Below are positions 24,601 through 32,952 of a stretch of 64,000 nt of DNA, in pieces (the first letter of the stretch is position 1; each line of letters begins with the position of its first letter). The notes below the pieces were generated by a model. The model saw nothing but the letters and a program-made list of their open reading frames with translations. It had not been told where the DNA came from and did not search any database. This DNA comes from Chryseobacterium mucoviscidosis (lineage in GTDB: Bacteria; Bacteroidota; Bacteroidia; Flavobacteriales; Weeksellaceae). The stretch is taken from positions 124,001-188,000 of the forward strand of contig NZ_MVAG01000057.1 in the NCBI RefSeq assembly GCF_002177115.1, read 5' to 3'. A program made the position numbers and the translations under genes.

Positions 24601-27576
24601 GATAAAGATGTACGAATTTTGAATATACAGTTTCAGGTAGTTGCCTTTAATGACGTTCAGACAGAATCTGTAAATCTGGATATAGATGATACTGATCAAT
24701 CCTTAACGATTGAAACCCTTACTTTCAGAGATAAAATTCAGCCGAATTCAAAAGAAAAATGGTCTGTAAAAATTTCAGGAAATGAGAAAGAGAAAATTAA
24801 CGCCGAAGTTTTAGCGAATATGTATGATATGTCTTTGGATAAATTTGCTGTTAATCGATATGACTGGTACACTTTATATGCTCCGTTTATAAGTACAGTA
24901 TCATACGAACTGAGAGATTATCTGCGACAAAAAAATTACCAGAAAAGTATTCAATATTTCAAGGAAAATAATATAGAGGTTCCTCAATTTAATTGGTTCG
25001 ATAGAAGTTTTATATATTCTTTACAAGGTGCAGTTGCAGGAATATCTGTACAAAATAATGTTGTTCCAGAGCCAGCTAGAGCTCCTAAATCTGAAATGTC
25101 TCCAAGAATGAAATTATTAAGTGTAAGAATGGATGATGCGGCAATAGATATTCTAAATTCAGGCAGACAATTAACTGAGCAGGAAAAGAAAGAATATACG
25201 GATGTAATAGATCCTCTTGCAGCTCAAAAAGAAGCATTATCATTGGTTCCCGTCCGCCAAAACCTCAACGAAACCGCATTTTTCTATCCGGATTTGAGAA
25301 CCGATTCAGAAGGCAATGTAAGCTTTGAATTCACTTCTCCGGAAGCACTGACAAAATGGAAGCTGATGTTTTTGGCACATACCAAAGACGCAAAAGCAGG
25401 AACACTGGAAAAAGAAGTCGTAACGCAGAAAGAATTTTCGGTAACGCCAAACTACCCAAGATTTTTAAGAGAAGGAGATGAACTGAATCTCCAGTCCAAA
25501 CTATCGAACTTAACGAACAAAAAATTAAACGGTTCGGCAAGCTTACAGATTCTGGATGCATTTACCAATGAAGATATTTCGTCTCTGTTTGGGTTAAATT
25601 CAAGCATTCAGAACTTTGAATTAAATGAAAACGGAAACTCCGCTTTGACATGGAAAATAAAAGTTCCGGATAATGTTTCATCCATTATTTTAAAAGTCGT
25701 TGCAAAAGCAGGACAATATTCCGATGGAGAACAGAAAGCTGTTGCGGTTTTACCGAACAGAATGCTCGTAACCGATGCGGTTCCTGTTTTTGTAAAAGAA
25801 GGCGAAACTAAGACTTTCGAATTGGAAAACCTTAAAAATGCAACTTCCACCACGATTTCCAATGCCTCCAATACGCTGGAACTTACGACCAACCCGATCT
25901 GGGAAATTATGTTTGCGCTTCCGAGCCTTAAAAATGACCAGAATAATTCTGCAGATGTCATCTTTAATAAATGGTTTGCCGATGTTTTGGCATCAGAAAT
26001 CTTTAAAGCCAATCCAAAGCTGAAAACTGTTTTCGAAGAATACCAGAATAAAGGATTATTGAATTCCAATCTTGAAAAAAATCAGGAACTGAAACAATTG
26101 TTATTAGAAGAAACACTGTGGGTTCTGGAAAGCAAAAATGAAGAAGAACAGATGTCGAAACTGGCTTTGCTGTTCGATGTCAATTCAATGAAAAATTTAA
26201 TTCATCAGGATTGGGAAGATTTAGAGAAACTGCAGAATCCTGATGGAGGATTTTCGTGGTATAAAGGTTATCCGAGTTCATATTCTACGTCATTGTACGT
26301 TCTTAAAAATTTAGGAAAAATCAATTTTTGGCTGAAAGATAACATAAAAGATTACCAAAGTACTGAACAGAATGAAATGGTTTCCAATCTGATCAAATAC
26401 GTAGATAATGAAATTGAACAATACACTTCGACTTCGCTCAGTGCGGGAAAAGAAAATGTAATCAATAACTGGACTTTAGACTATCTCGACACCCGAAATT
26501 ACTGGGAAAAACAGTATCCGTTAAAAGGAAAAGGAGCCACTTTAAAATCCCTGGTAAAACAGAAAGTAAAAACGATGAAAATTACAGATTTTACCTTCTT
26601 CGGACTGCATCGTGCCGCTTTACTGATGAACGATTATGGATTAAAAGAAGTTTCGGATAAACTTTTAAATTACCTGAAAGAAACTTCCGTAGATTCAAAA
26701 ACGCAGGGAGTGTACTGGAAACAGAATCTTGATGACTGGGGTTGGTTCAGCTCGAAAGTGGTGAATCATGCAGGAGCACTGGAAGCATTTAACAAATTAA
26801 AACCCAACGATCAGAAATTCATTGAAGATTTGAAAATCTGGCTTGTTACGCAGAAAGAAGTGAATTCATGGGGAAGCTCAAGAGGAACTTCAGAAGTGAT
26901 TTTTACGATTTTAAATTCAGGAAAATCATGGACGACTGCGGAAAGCGATAAAGCAACCATTATTTGGGGCGGAAAAGAACTTCAGCCACAGACTCAGGCA
27001 ACAGGTTATGTGAAATCTACCGTGAAATCGGATGTTTTGGATAAAAATTTAGCCACCGTTACCATCACAAAACCGGGCGCAGGAATTGTTCAGGGAGGGC
27101 TGTTCTGGCAATATTACGAAGATCTGGATAAGATCAAATCTTCCGAGAATTACCTGTCCGTCACCAAAGAACTGTACAGAAAAATAAAAACCGTGAACGG
27201 GGAAGAATTGCAGAAAATCACTCCGGAAACTCCATTAAAAGTGGGTGATAAAGTGACTGTAAGAATGATTCTGAACACCGATCGTCCAATGGAATTCATC
27301 CACATCAAAGACATGAGAGCAGCAGGATTTGAACCTTTGGATGTACTTTCAGGGTATCAATGGAAGAATAATTTAGGATATTATCGGTCGACCAAAGATG
27401 CTTCCACGAATTTCTATATTGAACAGATGCCGAAAGGAAAGTATGTTTTCGAATACGATTACGTCGCCAATGCATCCGGAATATTCTCAAACGGAATTAC
27501 CACGATTCAGAATTATTACGCTCCGCAGATGAATGCGCATACGAAGGGAGATGCCGTTGAAATTAAAAGCAACTAA
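21646..27576 (+). CDS. Alpha-2-macroglobulin family protein, thioester motif lost
   Basis: A 1976-residue exported protein (signal MKRFSKIFMLLLLLLNFSG, cleavage near SAQ). The N-terminal 300 residues are helical. An MG2 domain with IFTDRAIYRPGQTVYFKV (about 553-570) follows, then macroglobulin domains, the alpha-2-macroglobulin core with AFFYPDLRTDSEGNVSFEFT (about 1209-1228) and LTKWKLMFLAHT, an all-helical domain with LQNPDGGFSWYKGY, and a receptor-like C-terminus. Bacterial homologues trap proteases. The usual CxEQ thioester is absent: around 1422-1435 the sequence is ALPSLKNDQNNSADVIF. The segment TNNQQPTTN (about 876) looks like inserted low-complexity DNA. Confidence 0.9.
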   Translation: MKRFSKIFMLLLLLLNFSGISAQKYYEEQWKKISANSQKGAYKSNLPIISEIQKQAMKDNNTLQLIQSLKAEFSIVNQTQDDEKNDSVSRLFKKLSEVEKRLKDDDRILFEVLLNGFFLDYYNQHSWEIEQRTNINSLDLSQIETWSKLDFKNYLNKKYQELDLQKDKMRKISLIKYEKAFSFNDYISYFPTLWDWYSTKKIKFLSDNGLFTKNELTENQIKINAIYDDLIAQNSGNSKLYFIHKKLQGNCDRTLCKDRLTQLQNLLKTETEGDYKVLIMEDIIEQLLSQKKEKEALAIADQAKKQYPKSPFIDNIKNKENQILNPFLNIKYEQQTQSNKPIHFVAEYKNVSAFSITIYEVKEDLTTFLQYAKNSYSTKFNKIKKNLVRKETYKLDDPKDFKNHKTSLEIQSLPPGIYLAEYNVAGISDNEAEAEKDFYFLVSDNRIIYQSKTGRDQLSNQLKLVNSENGQPVINENLTFYEFVSNNNLTKISGKTDNNGIFKFPATKNNDYYRTFLIRQPKTNDVQIMEVYGERGYNSDLNIETKQSKVQIFTDRAIYRPGQTVYFKVINTQRDKDIESVVAGLKQKITLTDTNGQEVSSQTFTTNEFGSYHGSFVLPKGKLNGTFYLRTDGNDGYKNFRVEEYKRPKFEVTFDPVKDEYKYGQTIELKGKAMMFSGVALSNTTVNYEIKKRNIRWRYFSWYPQNDDDHENSVLGEAKTNEKGEFIIKIDPKKDENVEGIQIDNYEINASVTDINGETQTADTQLKVASVSHYIQAEEIKNVFSDENVKLNVETKNYNEQLLKKSYQVKLSKLVSPDRIFRQNFKSEVQDLPKFSKEEFISRFPHDFYDKNDEPTNWKSTVILEKIQQPATNNQQPTTNLDLGKLEAGDYQLELYNIEGKDTIKTLQNFSVWDKKLLKPDQKTFLTVVQSKKELKRGEKVLFTVYSSVPNALLNIFVQNGSRKTVSEVLPFKNGMLEYTAAIPEDKDVRILNIQFQVVAFNDVQTESVNLDIDDTDQSLTIETLTFRDKIQPNSKEKWSVKISGNEKEKINAEVLANMYDMSLDKFAVNRYDWYTLYAPFISTVSYELRDYLRQKNYQKSIQYFKENNIEVPQFNWFDRSFIYSLQGAVAGISVQNNVVPEPARAPKSEMSPRMKLLSVRMDDAAIDILNSGRQLTEQEKKEYTDVIDPLAAQKEALSLVPVRQNLNETAFFYPDLRTDSEGNVSFEFTSPEALTKWKLMFLAHTKDAKAGTLEKEVVTQKEFSVTPNYPRFLREGDELNLQSKLSNLTNKKLNGSASLQILDAFTNEDISSLFGLNSSIQNFELNENGNSALTWKIKVPDNVSSIILKVVAKAGQYSDGEQKAVAVLPNRMLVTDAVPVFVKEGETKTFELENLKNATSTTISNASNTLELTTNPIWEIMFALPSLKNDQNNSADVIFNKWFADVLASEIFKANPKLKTVFEEYQNKGLLNSNLEKNQELKQLLLEETLWVLESKNEEEQMSKLALLFDVNSMKNLIHQDWEDLEKLQNPDGGFSWYKGYPSSYSTSLYVLKNLGKINFWLKDNIKDYQSTEQNEMVSNLIKYVDNEIEQYTSTSLSAGKENVINNWTLDYLDTRNYWEKQYPLKGKGATLKSLVKQKVKTMKITDFTFFGLHRAALLMNDYGLKEVSDKLLNYLKETSVDSKTQGVYWKQNLDDWGWFSSKVVNHAGALEAFNKLKPNDQKFIEDLKIWLVTQKEVNSWGSSRGTSEVIFTILNSGKSWTTAESDKATIIWGGKELQPQTQATGYVKSTVKSDVLDKNLATVTITKPGAGIVQGGLFWQYYEDLDKIKSSENYLSVTKELYRKIKTVNGEELQKITPETPLKVGDKVTVRMILNTDRPMEFIHIKDMRAAGFEPLDVLSGYQWKNNLGYYRSTKDASTNFYIEQMPKGKYVFEYDYVANASGIFSNGITTIQNYYAPQMNAHTKGDAVEIKSN

Positions 27577-27582
27577 ATAATA

Positions 27583-27619
27583 AAATCACCGCAAATCCTA
27601 GGATTTGCGGTGATTTTTT
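27583..27619 (+). terminator. Strong terminator after the macroglobulin gene
   Basis: Two perfect 16-base arms, starting AAATCACCGC and ending GCGGTGATTT, are separated by two bases and followed by T. The symmetry suggests action in both directions. Confidence 0.9.
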
Positions 27620-27705
27620 AATGATAAAGATTTCTAAAGTTAAACAATTGTTTAATTTGGAACAGTTTTTGACCTGAATAAACTTATAAAATAAATACAA
27701 AGCTT

Positions 27706-28191
27706 ATGAGATTTTCAAAGACAATTATTTCAGGATTAATGCTCTTTGCAGCAGTGAATACCTTTGCACAAAAGAAAACAGAAAAATTCGAGAAGTTACA
27801 GATCGAAATGTTCCCAAAAGCGAAAGAAGGTTTTAAGCAGGTTTATATTCAGCTTCCGATTGCTAAAAATGAAAACGACCTTAAAGTGGAATTTTTTGTA
27901 GGAACAGAAAAAATGCTCGACTGTAACAAACACTTTTTAATAGGAAAAGTCAATACGCAGGATCTTCAGGGATGGGGTTATAATTATTACGAAGTAGAAT
28001 CCAAAGGAGAAACCGGAGGAACTTTAATGGCTTGTCCGGATCAGAAACTTACTAAAAAATTTGTTTATCTTCAGCCGGAAACTGTACGATACAACAGCAA
28101 ATTACCATTGGTTTTCTACATTCCGAAAGATATGGAAGTCCGTTACAGGGTTCTTCGTCCCGATGCGATGAAGAAAGCTGTTCAGAGATAA
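27706..28191 (+). CDS. Ecotin-type serine protease inhibitor
   Basis: A 161-residue periplasmic protein with signal MRFSKTIISGLMLFAAVN and cleavage before QKKTEK. Ecotin features are LEKLQIEMFPKA-like FEKLQIEMFPKAKEGFKQ, VEFFVGTEKMLDCN, GWGYNYYEVES and the reactive loop GGTLMACPD, whose Met 108 corresponds to the P1 Met of E. coli ecotin; the Cys in CNKH and the Cys of MACPD form the conserved disulfide. It inhibits trypsin-, chymotrypsin- and elastase-like proteases. It follows the macroglobulin gene, so two protease inhibitors lie side by side, each behind its own terminator. Confidence 0.92.
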   Translation: MRFSKTIISGLMLFAAVNTFAQKKTEKFEKLQIEMFPKAKEGFKQVYIQLPIAKNENDLKVEFFVGTEKMLDCNKHFLIGKVNTQDLQGWGYNYYEVESKGETGGTLMACPDQKLTKKFVYLQPETVRYNSKLPLVFYIPKDMEVRYRVLRPDAMKKAVQR

Positions 28192-28207
28192 ATTAAAATA
28201 TATATGA

Positions 28208-28236
28208 AGTCACTTTTTATGAAGTGGCTTTTTTTT
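28208..28236 (+). terminator. Terminator after ecotin
   Basis: AGTCACTT pairs with AAGTGGCT (one G-T) around a six-base loop, then eight T. It lies within an upstream in-frame extension of the next gene, which argues against that extension being translated. Confidence 0.8.
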
Positions 28237-28243
28237 ATCTTTG
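28236..28243 (+). promoter_or_regulatory. -7 box TATCTTTG of the SWIM gene
   Basis: An exact TAnnTTTG match 14 bases before the ATG at 28258, overlapping the end of the preceding terminator T-run. Confidence 0.55.
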
Positions 28244-28257
28244 AAAAAAGAAGAATA

Positions 28258-29904
28258 ATGTATACGATATTGGATTTAGAAAGCCGGTTCTCAAAACAAA
28301 AGATCAACAAGGCAAAAAAACTACTGATAAGGGAATTTGAAGAAGAGAAAAAAAATCATTTCATTTGTTTTGTTGATGATGAAAATGAATCTTATGACGC
28401 TAGAATTGTATTAAATCCGAAATCCGAAATTACAGAATCTTCATGTGATTGCGAAAGCAAAGATTTTTGTCTGCATCTTTTGGCAATGGGACTTTTCATG
28501 TCAGAAAATAAATCGGGAAAAATAAGTTCTCAAAAAACGACAAAGAAAAAGGTTTCTGAAGCTGAAATAGCTATGGAAAATCTGAATGCAGAAGAATTGA
28601 AAAATTGGCTGCTGTTGTTTTTTAAGAAAAATAAAGAAGCAGAAGTTCTTTTTATGATGGACTTTGGAGAAAAGAAAAAGTCTTTTTCCAATGAGGAAAT
28701 TTCTGAAATCATAAAAAATACCACCAATTCTGTTGCCGGTAAAAAAAGAAATCTTACAGCACAGGATGTAAAAAAAATAGTTGATCTTCTTACAAAAGCT
28801 TTAGAACCTGTAGAACAGTATCTTTTTCAGAATAATGATAAGCAGGAAAGTATTGATAAATTTATGGTTATTAATGATGAAATCAGCAAATATAAGATGA
28901 AGGTTTCTTTCTCAAGCACGAGGTTTGATACTTTTCATGAAAAGCTAAGAGAAAGATTCGTCGCTCATCTCAATGCTATAAAAGATTTTGAGTATTGGAA
29001 AGAAATTGCAACCAAAAACTGGAATGTCTTTCTGAAAGGCAAAGATTCTATACGTTTTCATTTTTATTATTTCATTAAAGAAATGTATCATTCTGGTGAT
29101 CGTCTTCAAAAACTGCACATTGCCGGGTTGATAAGGCAGGAAATTTTGTTTTGGATTAAAAATAAGTTTAATTTAAAAGTTTCTCTTAGAGAAGATCTGT
29201 TGGAAATTGTTGCCGAAAATAATTTTTTTGAAGAACTGCAACAATACTTTCCTGTGGATCGTTATGAGAACAGCTACAATCTAAAAGTGATTGAAGAAAT
29301 TTTAAAGATTGATGAAGATAAGGCAGAAAAAGTCTGTAAAGCAGTTATCAAAACAAATACAAATGAAAAATACAATCTTCCTTATTATAATCTTCTTGAA
29401 AAAATCTATCAGAAAAGAAACAGCATCAAAGATCTGGCATATATAAAAAGAATGAAGTTTTGGGAAGACCCGTCTATTGAAAACTATATCTTTATTGCAG
29501 AAAATGATGAAGATACTGAGGCTTTAAAAAAATTAAGAAACAGAATTTTGTCAGGTTTAAGAGGCTCTTTTTACAGCTATCCGGAAAATACGGAGCTTTA
29601 CTTTGCTATTATGGATTATGAGAAGAACTATAAAAAAATGCTCGATGTTATCAATCGTGATGTTCCGACTTCAATCATAAATCAATACGCTGAAAAGATG
29701 TTTCTTACAAATAAGCGGAGTTTTTTAAGTTCAGCAAACTCACGAACAGAATGGAACGGTTCTGAAGAGGAAGAAAATATTCTGGCAGATTTTTTAGTTT
29801 CGAAATATGACAGCGCTCAATTGGAAGAATTTTTTTCTAAAAGGTTTTTTGGTTTTGGAGCCGATCGGTTTTCGAAAATTGTTCTAAATAAAATTAAAAA
29901 ATAG
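28258..29904 (+). CDS. SWIM zinc-finger protein
   Basis: Start chosen at ATG 28258 (548 aa, MYTILDLESRF) because the longer frame from 28204 runs through a terminator hairpin and the promoter. Residues 62-72 are CDCESKDFCLH, a CxCx5CxH SWIM zinc finger, preceded by YDARIVLNPKSEITESS. The remaining 450 residues are helical, Lys- and Glu-rich, without known domains. SWIM proteins bind DNA or proteins and often accompany helicases. There is no helicase gene adjacent here. It is cytoplasmic and probably monocistronic. Confidence 0.75.
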   Translation: MYTILDLESRFSKQKINKAKKLLIREFEEEKKNHFICFVDDENESYDARIVLNPKSEITESSCDCESKDFCLHLLAMGLFMSENKSGKISSQKTTKKKVSEAEIAMENLNAEELKNWLLLFFKKNKEAEVLFMMDFGEKKKSFSNEEISEIIKNTTNSVAGKKRNLTAQDVKKIVDLLTKALEPVEQYLFQNNDKQESIDKFMVINDEISKYKMKVSFSSTRFDTFHEKLRERFVAHLNAIKDFEYWKEIATKNWNVFLKGKDSIRFHFYYFIKEMYHSGDRLQKLHIAGLIRQEILFWIKNKFNLKVSLREDLLEIVAENNFFEELQQYFPVDRYENSYNLKVIEEILKIDEDKAEKVCKAVIKTNTNEKYNLPYYNLLEKIYQKRNSIKDLAYIKRMKFWEDPSIENYIFIAENDEDTEALKKLRNRILSGLRGSFYSYPENTELYFAIMDYEKNYKKMLDVINRDVPTSIINQYAEKMFLTNKRSFLSSANSRTEWNGSEEEENILADFLVSKYDSAQLEEFFSKRFFGFGADRFSKIVLNKIKK

Positions 29905-29999
29905 AATCTAAGGAAGAATTTACTAATCATTCTGTACTTAGTTTTAAAGAGTGTAAGTAAAAAACTGATATATTTGTTTTTTTAACAATTAAATAAGCT

Positions 30000-30455
30000 A
30001 TGGAAAACGTTTTTGATGCTAAAGATGCTCAGAATTACATTGATAGGATAAATAATCTAACGCCGGAAACCAAAGGATTGTGGGGGAAAATGTCAGTAGA
30101 TCAGATGTTGGCGCATTGTAACGTGTCTTACGAAATGGTTTACGAACCGGAAAAGCATAAAAAACCGGGAGCTATTGCAAAATTCATCCTTAAATCGTTC
30201 GTGAAATCTAAAGTGGTGGGAGAGAAAGCGTATCCTCAAAACGGACCGACTGCACCGCAATTTATTATTTCGGATCATAAAAACTTTGAAGAAGAGAAAA
30301 AAAGACTCATCGGTTTTATCCAGAAAACACAGCAATTGGGAGCTTCTGCTTTTGACGGGAAAGAATCTTTTTCTTTCGGAAAACTGAAAGCACAGGAATG
30401 GAACAATATGTTTGCAAAACATCTCAATCATCATCTTGCACAATTCGGCGTTTAA
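30000..30455 (+). CDS. DUF1569 (DinB-like) protein
   Basis: A 151-residue cytoplasmic protein. LWGKMSVDQMLAHCNVSYEM and the C-terminal FAKHLNHHLAQFGV carry the His residues expected of the DinB/YfiT-like four-helix metal-binding fold; ISDHKNFEEEKKRLIGFIQK is typical of DUF1569. The exact substrate is unknown; relatives include thiol transferases. It is 15 bases upstream of an exported protein gene and probably starts an operon of four small genes (30000-31719). Confidence 0.85.
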   Translation: MENVFDAKDAQNYIDRINNLTPETKGLWGKMSVDQMLAHCNVSYEMVYEPEKHKKPGAIAKFILKSFVKSKVVGEKAYPQNGPTAPQFIISDHKNFEEEKKRLIGFIQKTQQLGASAFDGKESFSFGKLKAQEWNNMFAKHLNHHLAQFGV

Positions 30456-30470
30456 AAAAACATAAACAAT

Positions 30471-30941
30471 ATGAAAAAACTTTTATTACTTTTTGTATTT
30501 TGTTCCAATTTCATCTTTGCACAGATGCCCGATATTTCCAATGTCTGGCTGAATAACAGCAAAGCGTACACAGGAACCATCGGAAATAAAAATCAGGAAA
30601 TAAAACTGAAAATCAACATTTCTGAACAGAATAAAAAAAACGATCAGGAATATTTTGTTTCAGGATATACTCTTGTTGATAAAACGTATGCTAAATTCGA
30701 AGGCAAATTCATCATTACCAAATATAAGGATGCTAAAAAAAGAGGAACCGTTTTCGGGGAATACGAACTGGCGGAAGAAAACAAAGGAAAACATTCCGGA
30801 ATTCTGAAAGGTAAATTCATCTATACTTTTAAATGGAATAAAGATGCTGAAAAAGTGGAATCCCAGTATATCGAAATGATCGGTGACTGGAAGAGCTACG
30901 ACGGAACACTTGATTTTAAAACAAGAATTAACAATCAGTAA
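30471..30941 (+). CDS. Exported protein of unknown function (156 aa)
   Basis: The signal peptide MKKLLLLFVFCSNFIFAQ is cleaved before QMPDI. The mature part is beta-rich with NKNQEIKLKINISEQNKKN, YTLVDKTYAKFEGKFII and KGKFIYTFKWNKDAEK, consistent with a small lipocalin-like or beta-sandwich domain. I do not recognise the family. It lies in a closely spaced row with a DUF1569 gene before and a membrane protein gene six bases after. Confidence 0.7.
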   Translation: MKKLLLLFVFCSNFIFAQMPDISNVWLNNSKAYTGTIGNKNQEIKLKINISEQNKKNDQEYFVSGYTLVDKTYAKFEGKFIITKYKDAKKRGTVFGEYELAEENKGKHSGILKGKFIYTFKWNKDAEKVESQYIEMIGDWKSYDGTLDFKTRINNQ

Positions 30942-30946
30942 TCATC

Positions 30947-31351
30947 ATGTTAAGAAGAATTTTAGCCGTAATCGCAGGAATGATCACTGGATCCATCGGA
31001 GTCTGGCTCATGGAAAGACTCGGTCATGCGCTGTATCCGTTTCCTTCAGGTTTAAGACCGGATGATATTGAAGGATTCAGAGCGTATGTGGAAAATTTAC
31101 CGTTCATGGGAAAATTTATCGTGATTCTCGGTTACGCTTTGGGAGCTTTGCTCGCAGGATTTATTTCCACTAAAGTTGCCAACAACGGAAAACCGACTTC
31201 TGCAATTATCTGTGGAGTTATTTTCACTTTTTTTACCATTTACAATATGGTGATGCTTCCGACTCCTTTCTGGTTCTGGGTTTTAGGAATTGCTGTATGG
31301 GGATTGGTTTTGGCAGGATACAAATTGGCATTAAACAATAAACAAGTATGA
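30947..31351 (+). CDS. Small integral membrane protein (134 aa)
   Basis: Four hydrophobic segments are visible: RILAVIAGMITGSIGVWL (4-21), FIVILGYALGALLAGFIS (about 56-74), ICGVIFTFFTIYNMVML and WFWVLGIAVWGLVLAGY. Short loops and the GxxxG-like patterns suggest a compact bundle in the inner membrane. It resembles small conserved Flavobacteriia membrane proteins without assigned function. The stop overlaps the start of the VOC gene by four bases, so translation is likely coupled. Confidence 0.75.
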   Translation: MLRRILAVIAGMITGSIGVWLMERLGHALYPFPSGLRPDDIEGFRAYVENLPFMGKFIVILGYALGALLAGFISTKVANNGKPTSAIICGVIFTFFTIYNMVMLPTPFWFWVLGIAVWGLVLAGYKLALNNKQV

Positions 31352-31719
31352 ATTTAGGCGCTTTTTCAATCAGTCTCAGTGTAAAAGATCTTCAGAAGTC
31401 TAAAGATTTTTACGAAAAATTAGGATTCAGCCAAATGGCTGGAAACATAGATCACAGCTATCTTATCATGAAAAACGGAGATCATATCATTGGTCTTTTT
31501 CAGGCAATGTTCGATGGAAATATGCTTACTTTTAATCCCGGTTGGGATCAGAATGCACAGAATCTTGAAACGTTCGATGATGTTCGCGAAATTCAGAAAA
31601 GATTAAAAGAACAGGGTCTGGAATTACAGAAGGAAGCAGATGAAAACACTTCCGGTCCTGAACATATTTACCTGAAAGATCCGGACGGAAACATGATTCT
31701 GATCGATCAGCACAGATAA
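31348..31719 (+). CDS. VOC/glyoxalase family protein
   Basis: A 123-residue single-domain protein of the vicinal oxygen chelate fold. FSISLSVKDLQKSKDFYEKLGF (6-27) and the end EHIYLKDPDGNMILID (about 105-120) are typical of the family, with DHSYLIMKNGDHIIGLF in the first beta-alpha-beta module. Members bind a metal and act on lactoylglutathione, catechols or antibiotics, or simply bind them. The substrate cannot be told. It is the last gene of the 30000-31719 row and is followed by 650 bases of repeat DNA. Confidence 0.85.
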   Translation: MNLGAFSISLSVKDLQKSKDFYEKLGFSQMAGNIDHSYLIMKNGDHIIGLFQAMFDGNMLTFNPGWDQNAQNLETFDDVREIQKRLKEQGLELQKEADENTSGPEHIYLKDPDGNMILIDQHR

Positions 31720-31810
31720 GGTTTTACTCTTTTTATAACCTCACAAAATAGCAGAATCAAAGGTTTTTAATAACTAAATTGTTCTTTTTATCAGGTTTAA
31801 AAATTATTTT

Positions 31811-31996
31811 AAACTCATTTTAAATTTAACCGCAAAAGGGACAAAAGACTTTATTGTATTTAAAGTATTTCAAAAGTCTGCAAAGAGAAAAAATCTTTGA
31901 TTTTTTTAACTTACGTGCTCTTTTTTCCATTTGACTATTAAACTTAAAAAACTAAAGTGTCAAAATCTTTTGCGATAAAAAAGCTTAGACAAATTA
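31811..31996 (+). repeat. Dispersed intergenic repeat, TTAACC..CAAAAG family, copy 2
   Basis: An uninterrupted copy with TTTAACCGCAAAAG near its 5' end and TCTTTTGCGATAAA at its 3' end, matching 2225-2416 over most of its length. Confidence 0.8.
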
Positions 31997-32336
31997 ATCA
32001 AAAGAGACAAAAGACTTTATTGTATTTAAAGTATTTCAAAAGTCTGCAAAGAGAAAAAATTTTTGATTTTTTTAACTTACGTGCTTTTTTTTCCATTTAA
32101 CTATAAAACTTAATTGAATATCCGTTAAACAACCTATTACTATGCAATGATATGAAAATCAATCATCTATAATAGGCACTTCGACAAGCTCAGTGTGATA
32201 TCTCTAATACTAAATGCTTGATTTCTAGCGATGTCAAGCTGAGCCTGTCGAAGCTTTAGGTTAATAAACGGACAATCAATAAACTTAAAAAACTAAAGTG
32301 TCAAAATCTTTTGCGGTAAAAAAGCTTAGACAAGTT
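31994..32336 (+). repeat. Dispersed intergenic repeat, copy 3, interrupted
   Basis: Directly abuts copy 2 and repeats its blocks (GACAAAAGACTTTATTG, TTTAAAGTATTTCAAAAG, ACTTACGTGCTTTTTT) up to ATAAAACTTAA. The MITE-like element then intervenes, and the copy resumes with AAACTTAAAAAACTAAAG through CTTTTGCGGTAAA. The 5' end has lost a few bases of TTAACC. Confidence 0.8.
32114..32279. mobile_element. MITE-like palindromic element, copy 2 (166 bp)
   Basis: Same element as 6805-6969, with ends TTGAATATCCGTT and AACGGACAATCAA and the same inner hairpin arms. It sits inside repeat copy 3. The 8-base word AAACTTAA is present immediately before it and again one base after it, but only once in the uninterrupted repeat copy, which is the expected footprint of an insertion with target duplication. 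Confidence 0.82.
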
Positions 32337-32372
32337 AAAAATTAAAACTAAACTATAAAAAAAGACACATCT

Positions 32373-32822
32373 ATGGCAACTGTAAACGTTTACCTAACAT
32401 TTAACGGAAATTGCAGACAAGCATTCGATTTTTACAAATCTGTTTTCGGCGGAGAATATCCTTACATCGGAACATTCGGAGAAATGCCTCCAGTAGAAGG
32501 TCAGGAAACGAAAGAAGAAGACAGAGACAAAATCATGCACGTTTCGCTTCCGATTTCTAAAGAAACGATTTTAATGGGAAGTGATGCAGGTTGCGATCAC
32601 GCTGCTCATCTGGTGATGGGAAATAACTTTTCAATTTCCATTAATGCAGAATCCAGAGAAGAAGCGGACAAATTATTCGCGGGACTTTCCGAAGGCGGAA
32701 AGGTAACGATGCCGATGTCAGATACATTTTGGGGAGCATACTTCGGAATGTTTGCCGATCAATTCGGAATCAACTGGATGGTAAATTATGACGATCCGGC
32801 AAAAATGCAGCAGCATCCTTAG
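32373..32822 (+). CDS. PhnB-like VOC family protein
   Basis: A 149-residue cytoplasmic protein. VNVYLTFNGNCRQAFDFYKSVF (4-25), IMHVSLPISKETILMGSDA and the end MFADQFGINWMVNYD are hallmarks of the PhnB/YjdN type of the vicinal oxygen chelate fold (3-demethylubiquinone-9 methyltransferase-like domain). Despite linkage of the name to phosphonates, no phosphonate genes are near. The enzymatic activity is unknown. It has its own terminator and no close upstream gene. Confidence 0.88.
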   Translation: MATVNVYLTFNGNCRQAFDFYKSVFGGEYPYIGTFGEMPPVEGQETKEEDRDKIMHVSLPISKETILMGSDAGCDHAAHLVMGNNFSISINAESREEADKLFAGLSEGGKVTMPMSDTFWGAYFGMFADQFGINWMVNYDDPAKMQQHP

Positions 32823-32839
32823 AATGATAGTAGAACCTT

Positions 32840-32869
32840 AAAACTGACGAATTTTTGTCAGTTTTTTTA
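32840..32869 (+). terminator. Terminator after the PhnB-like gene
   Basis: AAACTGAC and GTCAGTTT form a stem around GAATTTTT, followed by T. Confidence 0.85.
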
Positions 32870-32952
32870 TCTCCTATTCATAAAATCAACATAACTTCTA
32901 CAGGCTCATTTTATAATTATCGACATTTTTTCATTTTAAACTAATTTCAGAA

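Larger units (their letters stand above)
31720..32372. other. Non-coding repeat block
   Basis: There is no gene. Two direct copies of the TTAACC..CAAAAG repeat (31811-31996 and 31994-32336) fill the region; the second is interrupted by the MITE-like element at 32114-32279. The last 36 bases are the leader of the PhnB-like gene. Confidence 0.75.

Noticed and set aside
25608..26069. A 153-codon frame antisense to the macroglobulin gene
   Set aside because: It lies wholly within a well-supported domain of the sense protein and has low-complexity Ser/Leu/Phe composition typical of antisense frames.
32373..32822. Phosphonate metabolism from the PhnB-like name
   Set aside because: The protein has only the generic VOC fold, and there are no phn genes nearby.
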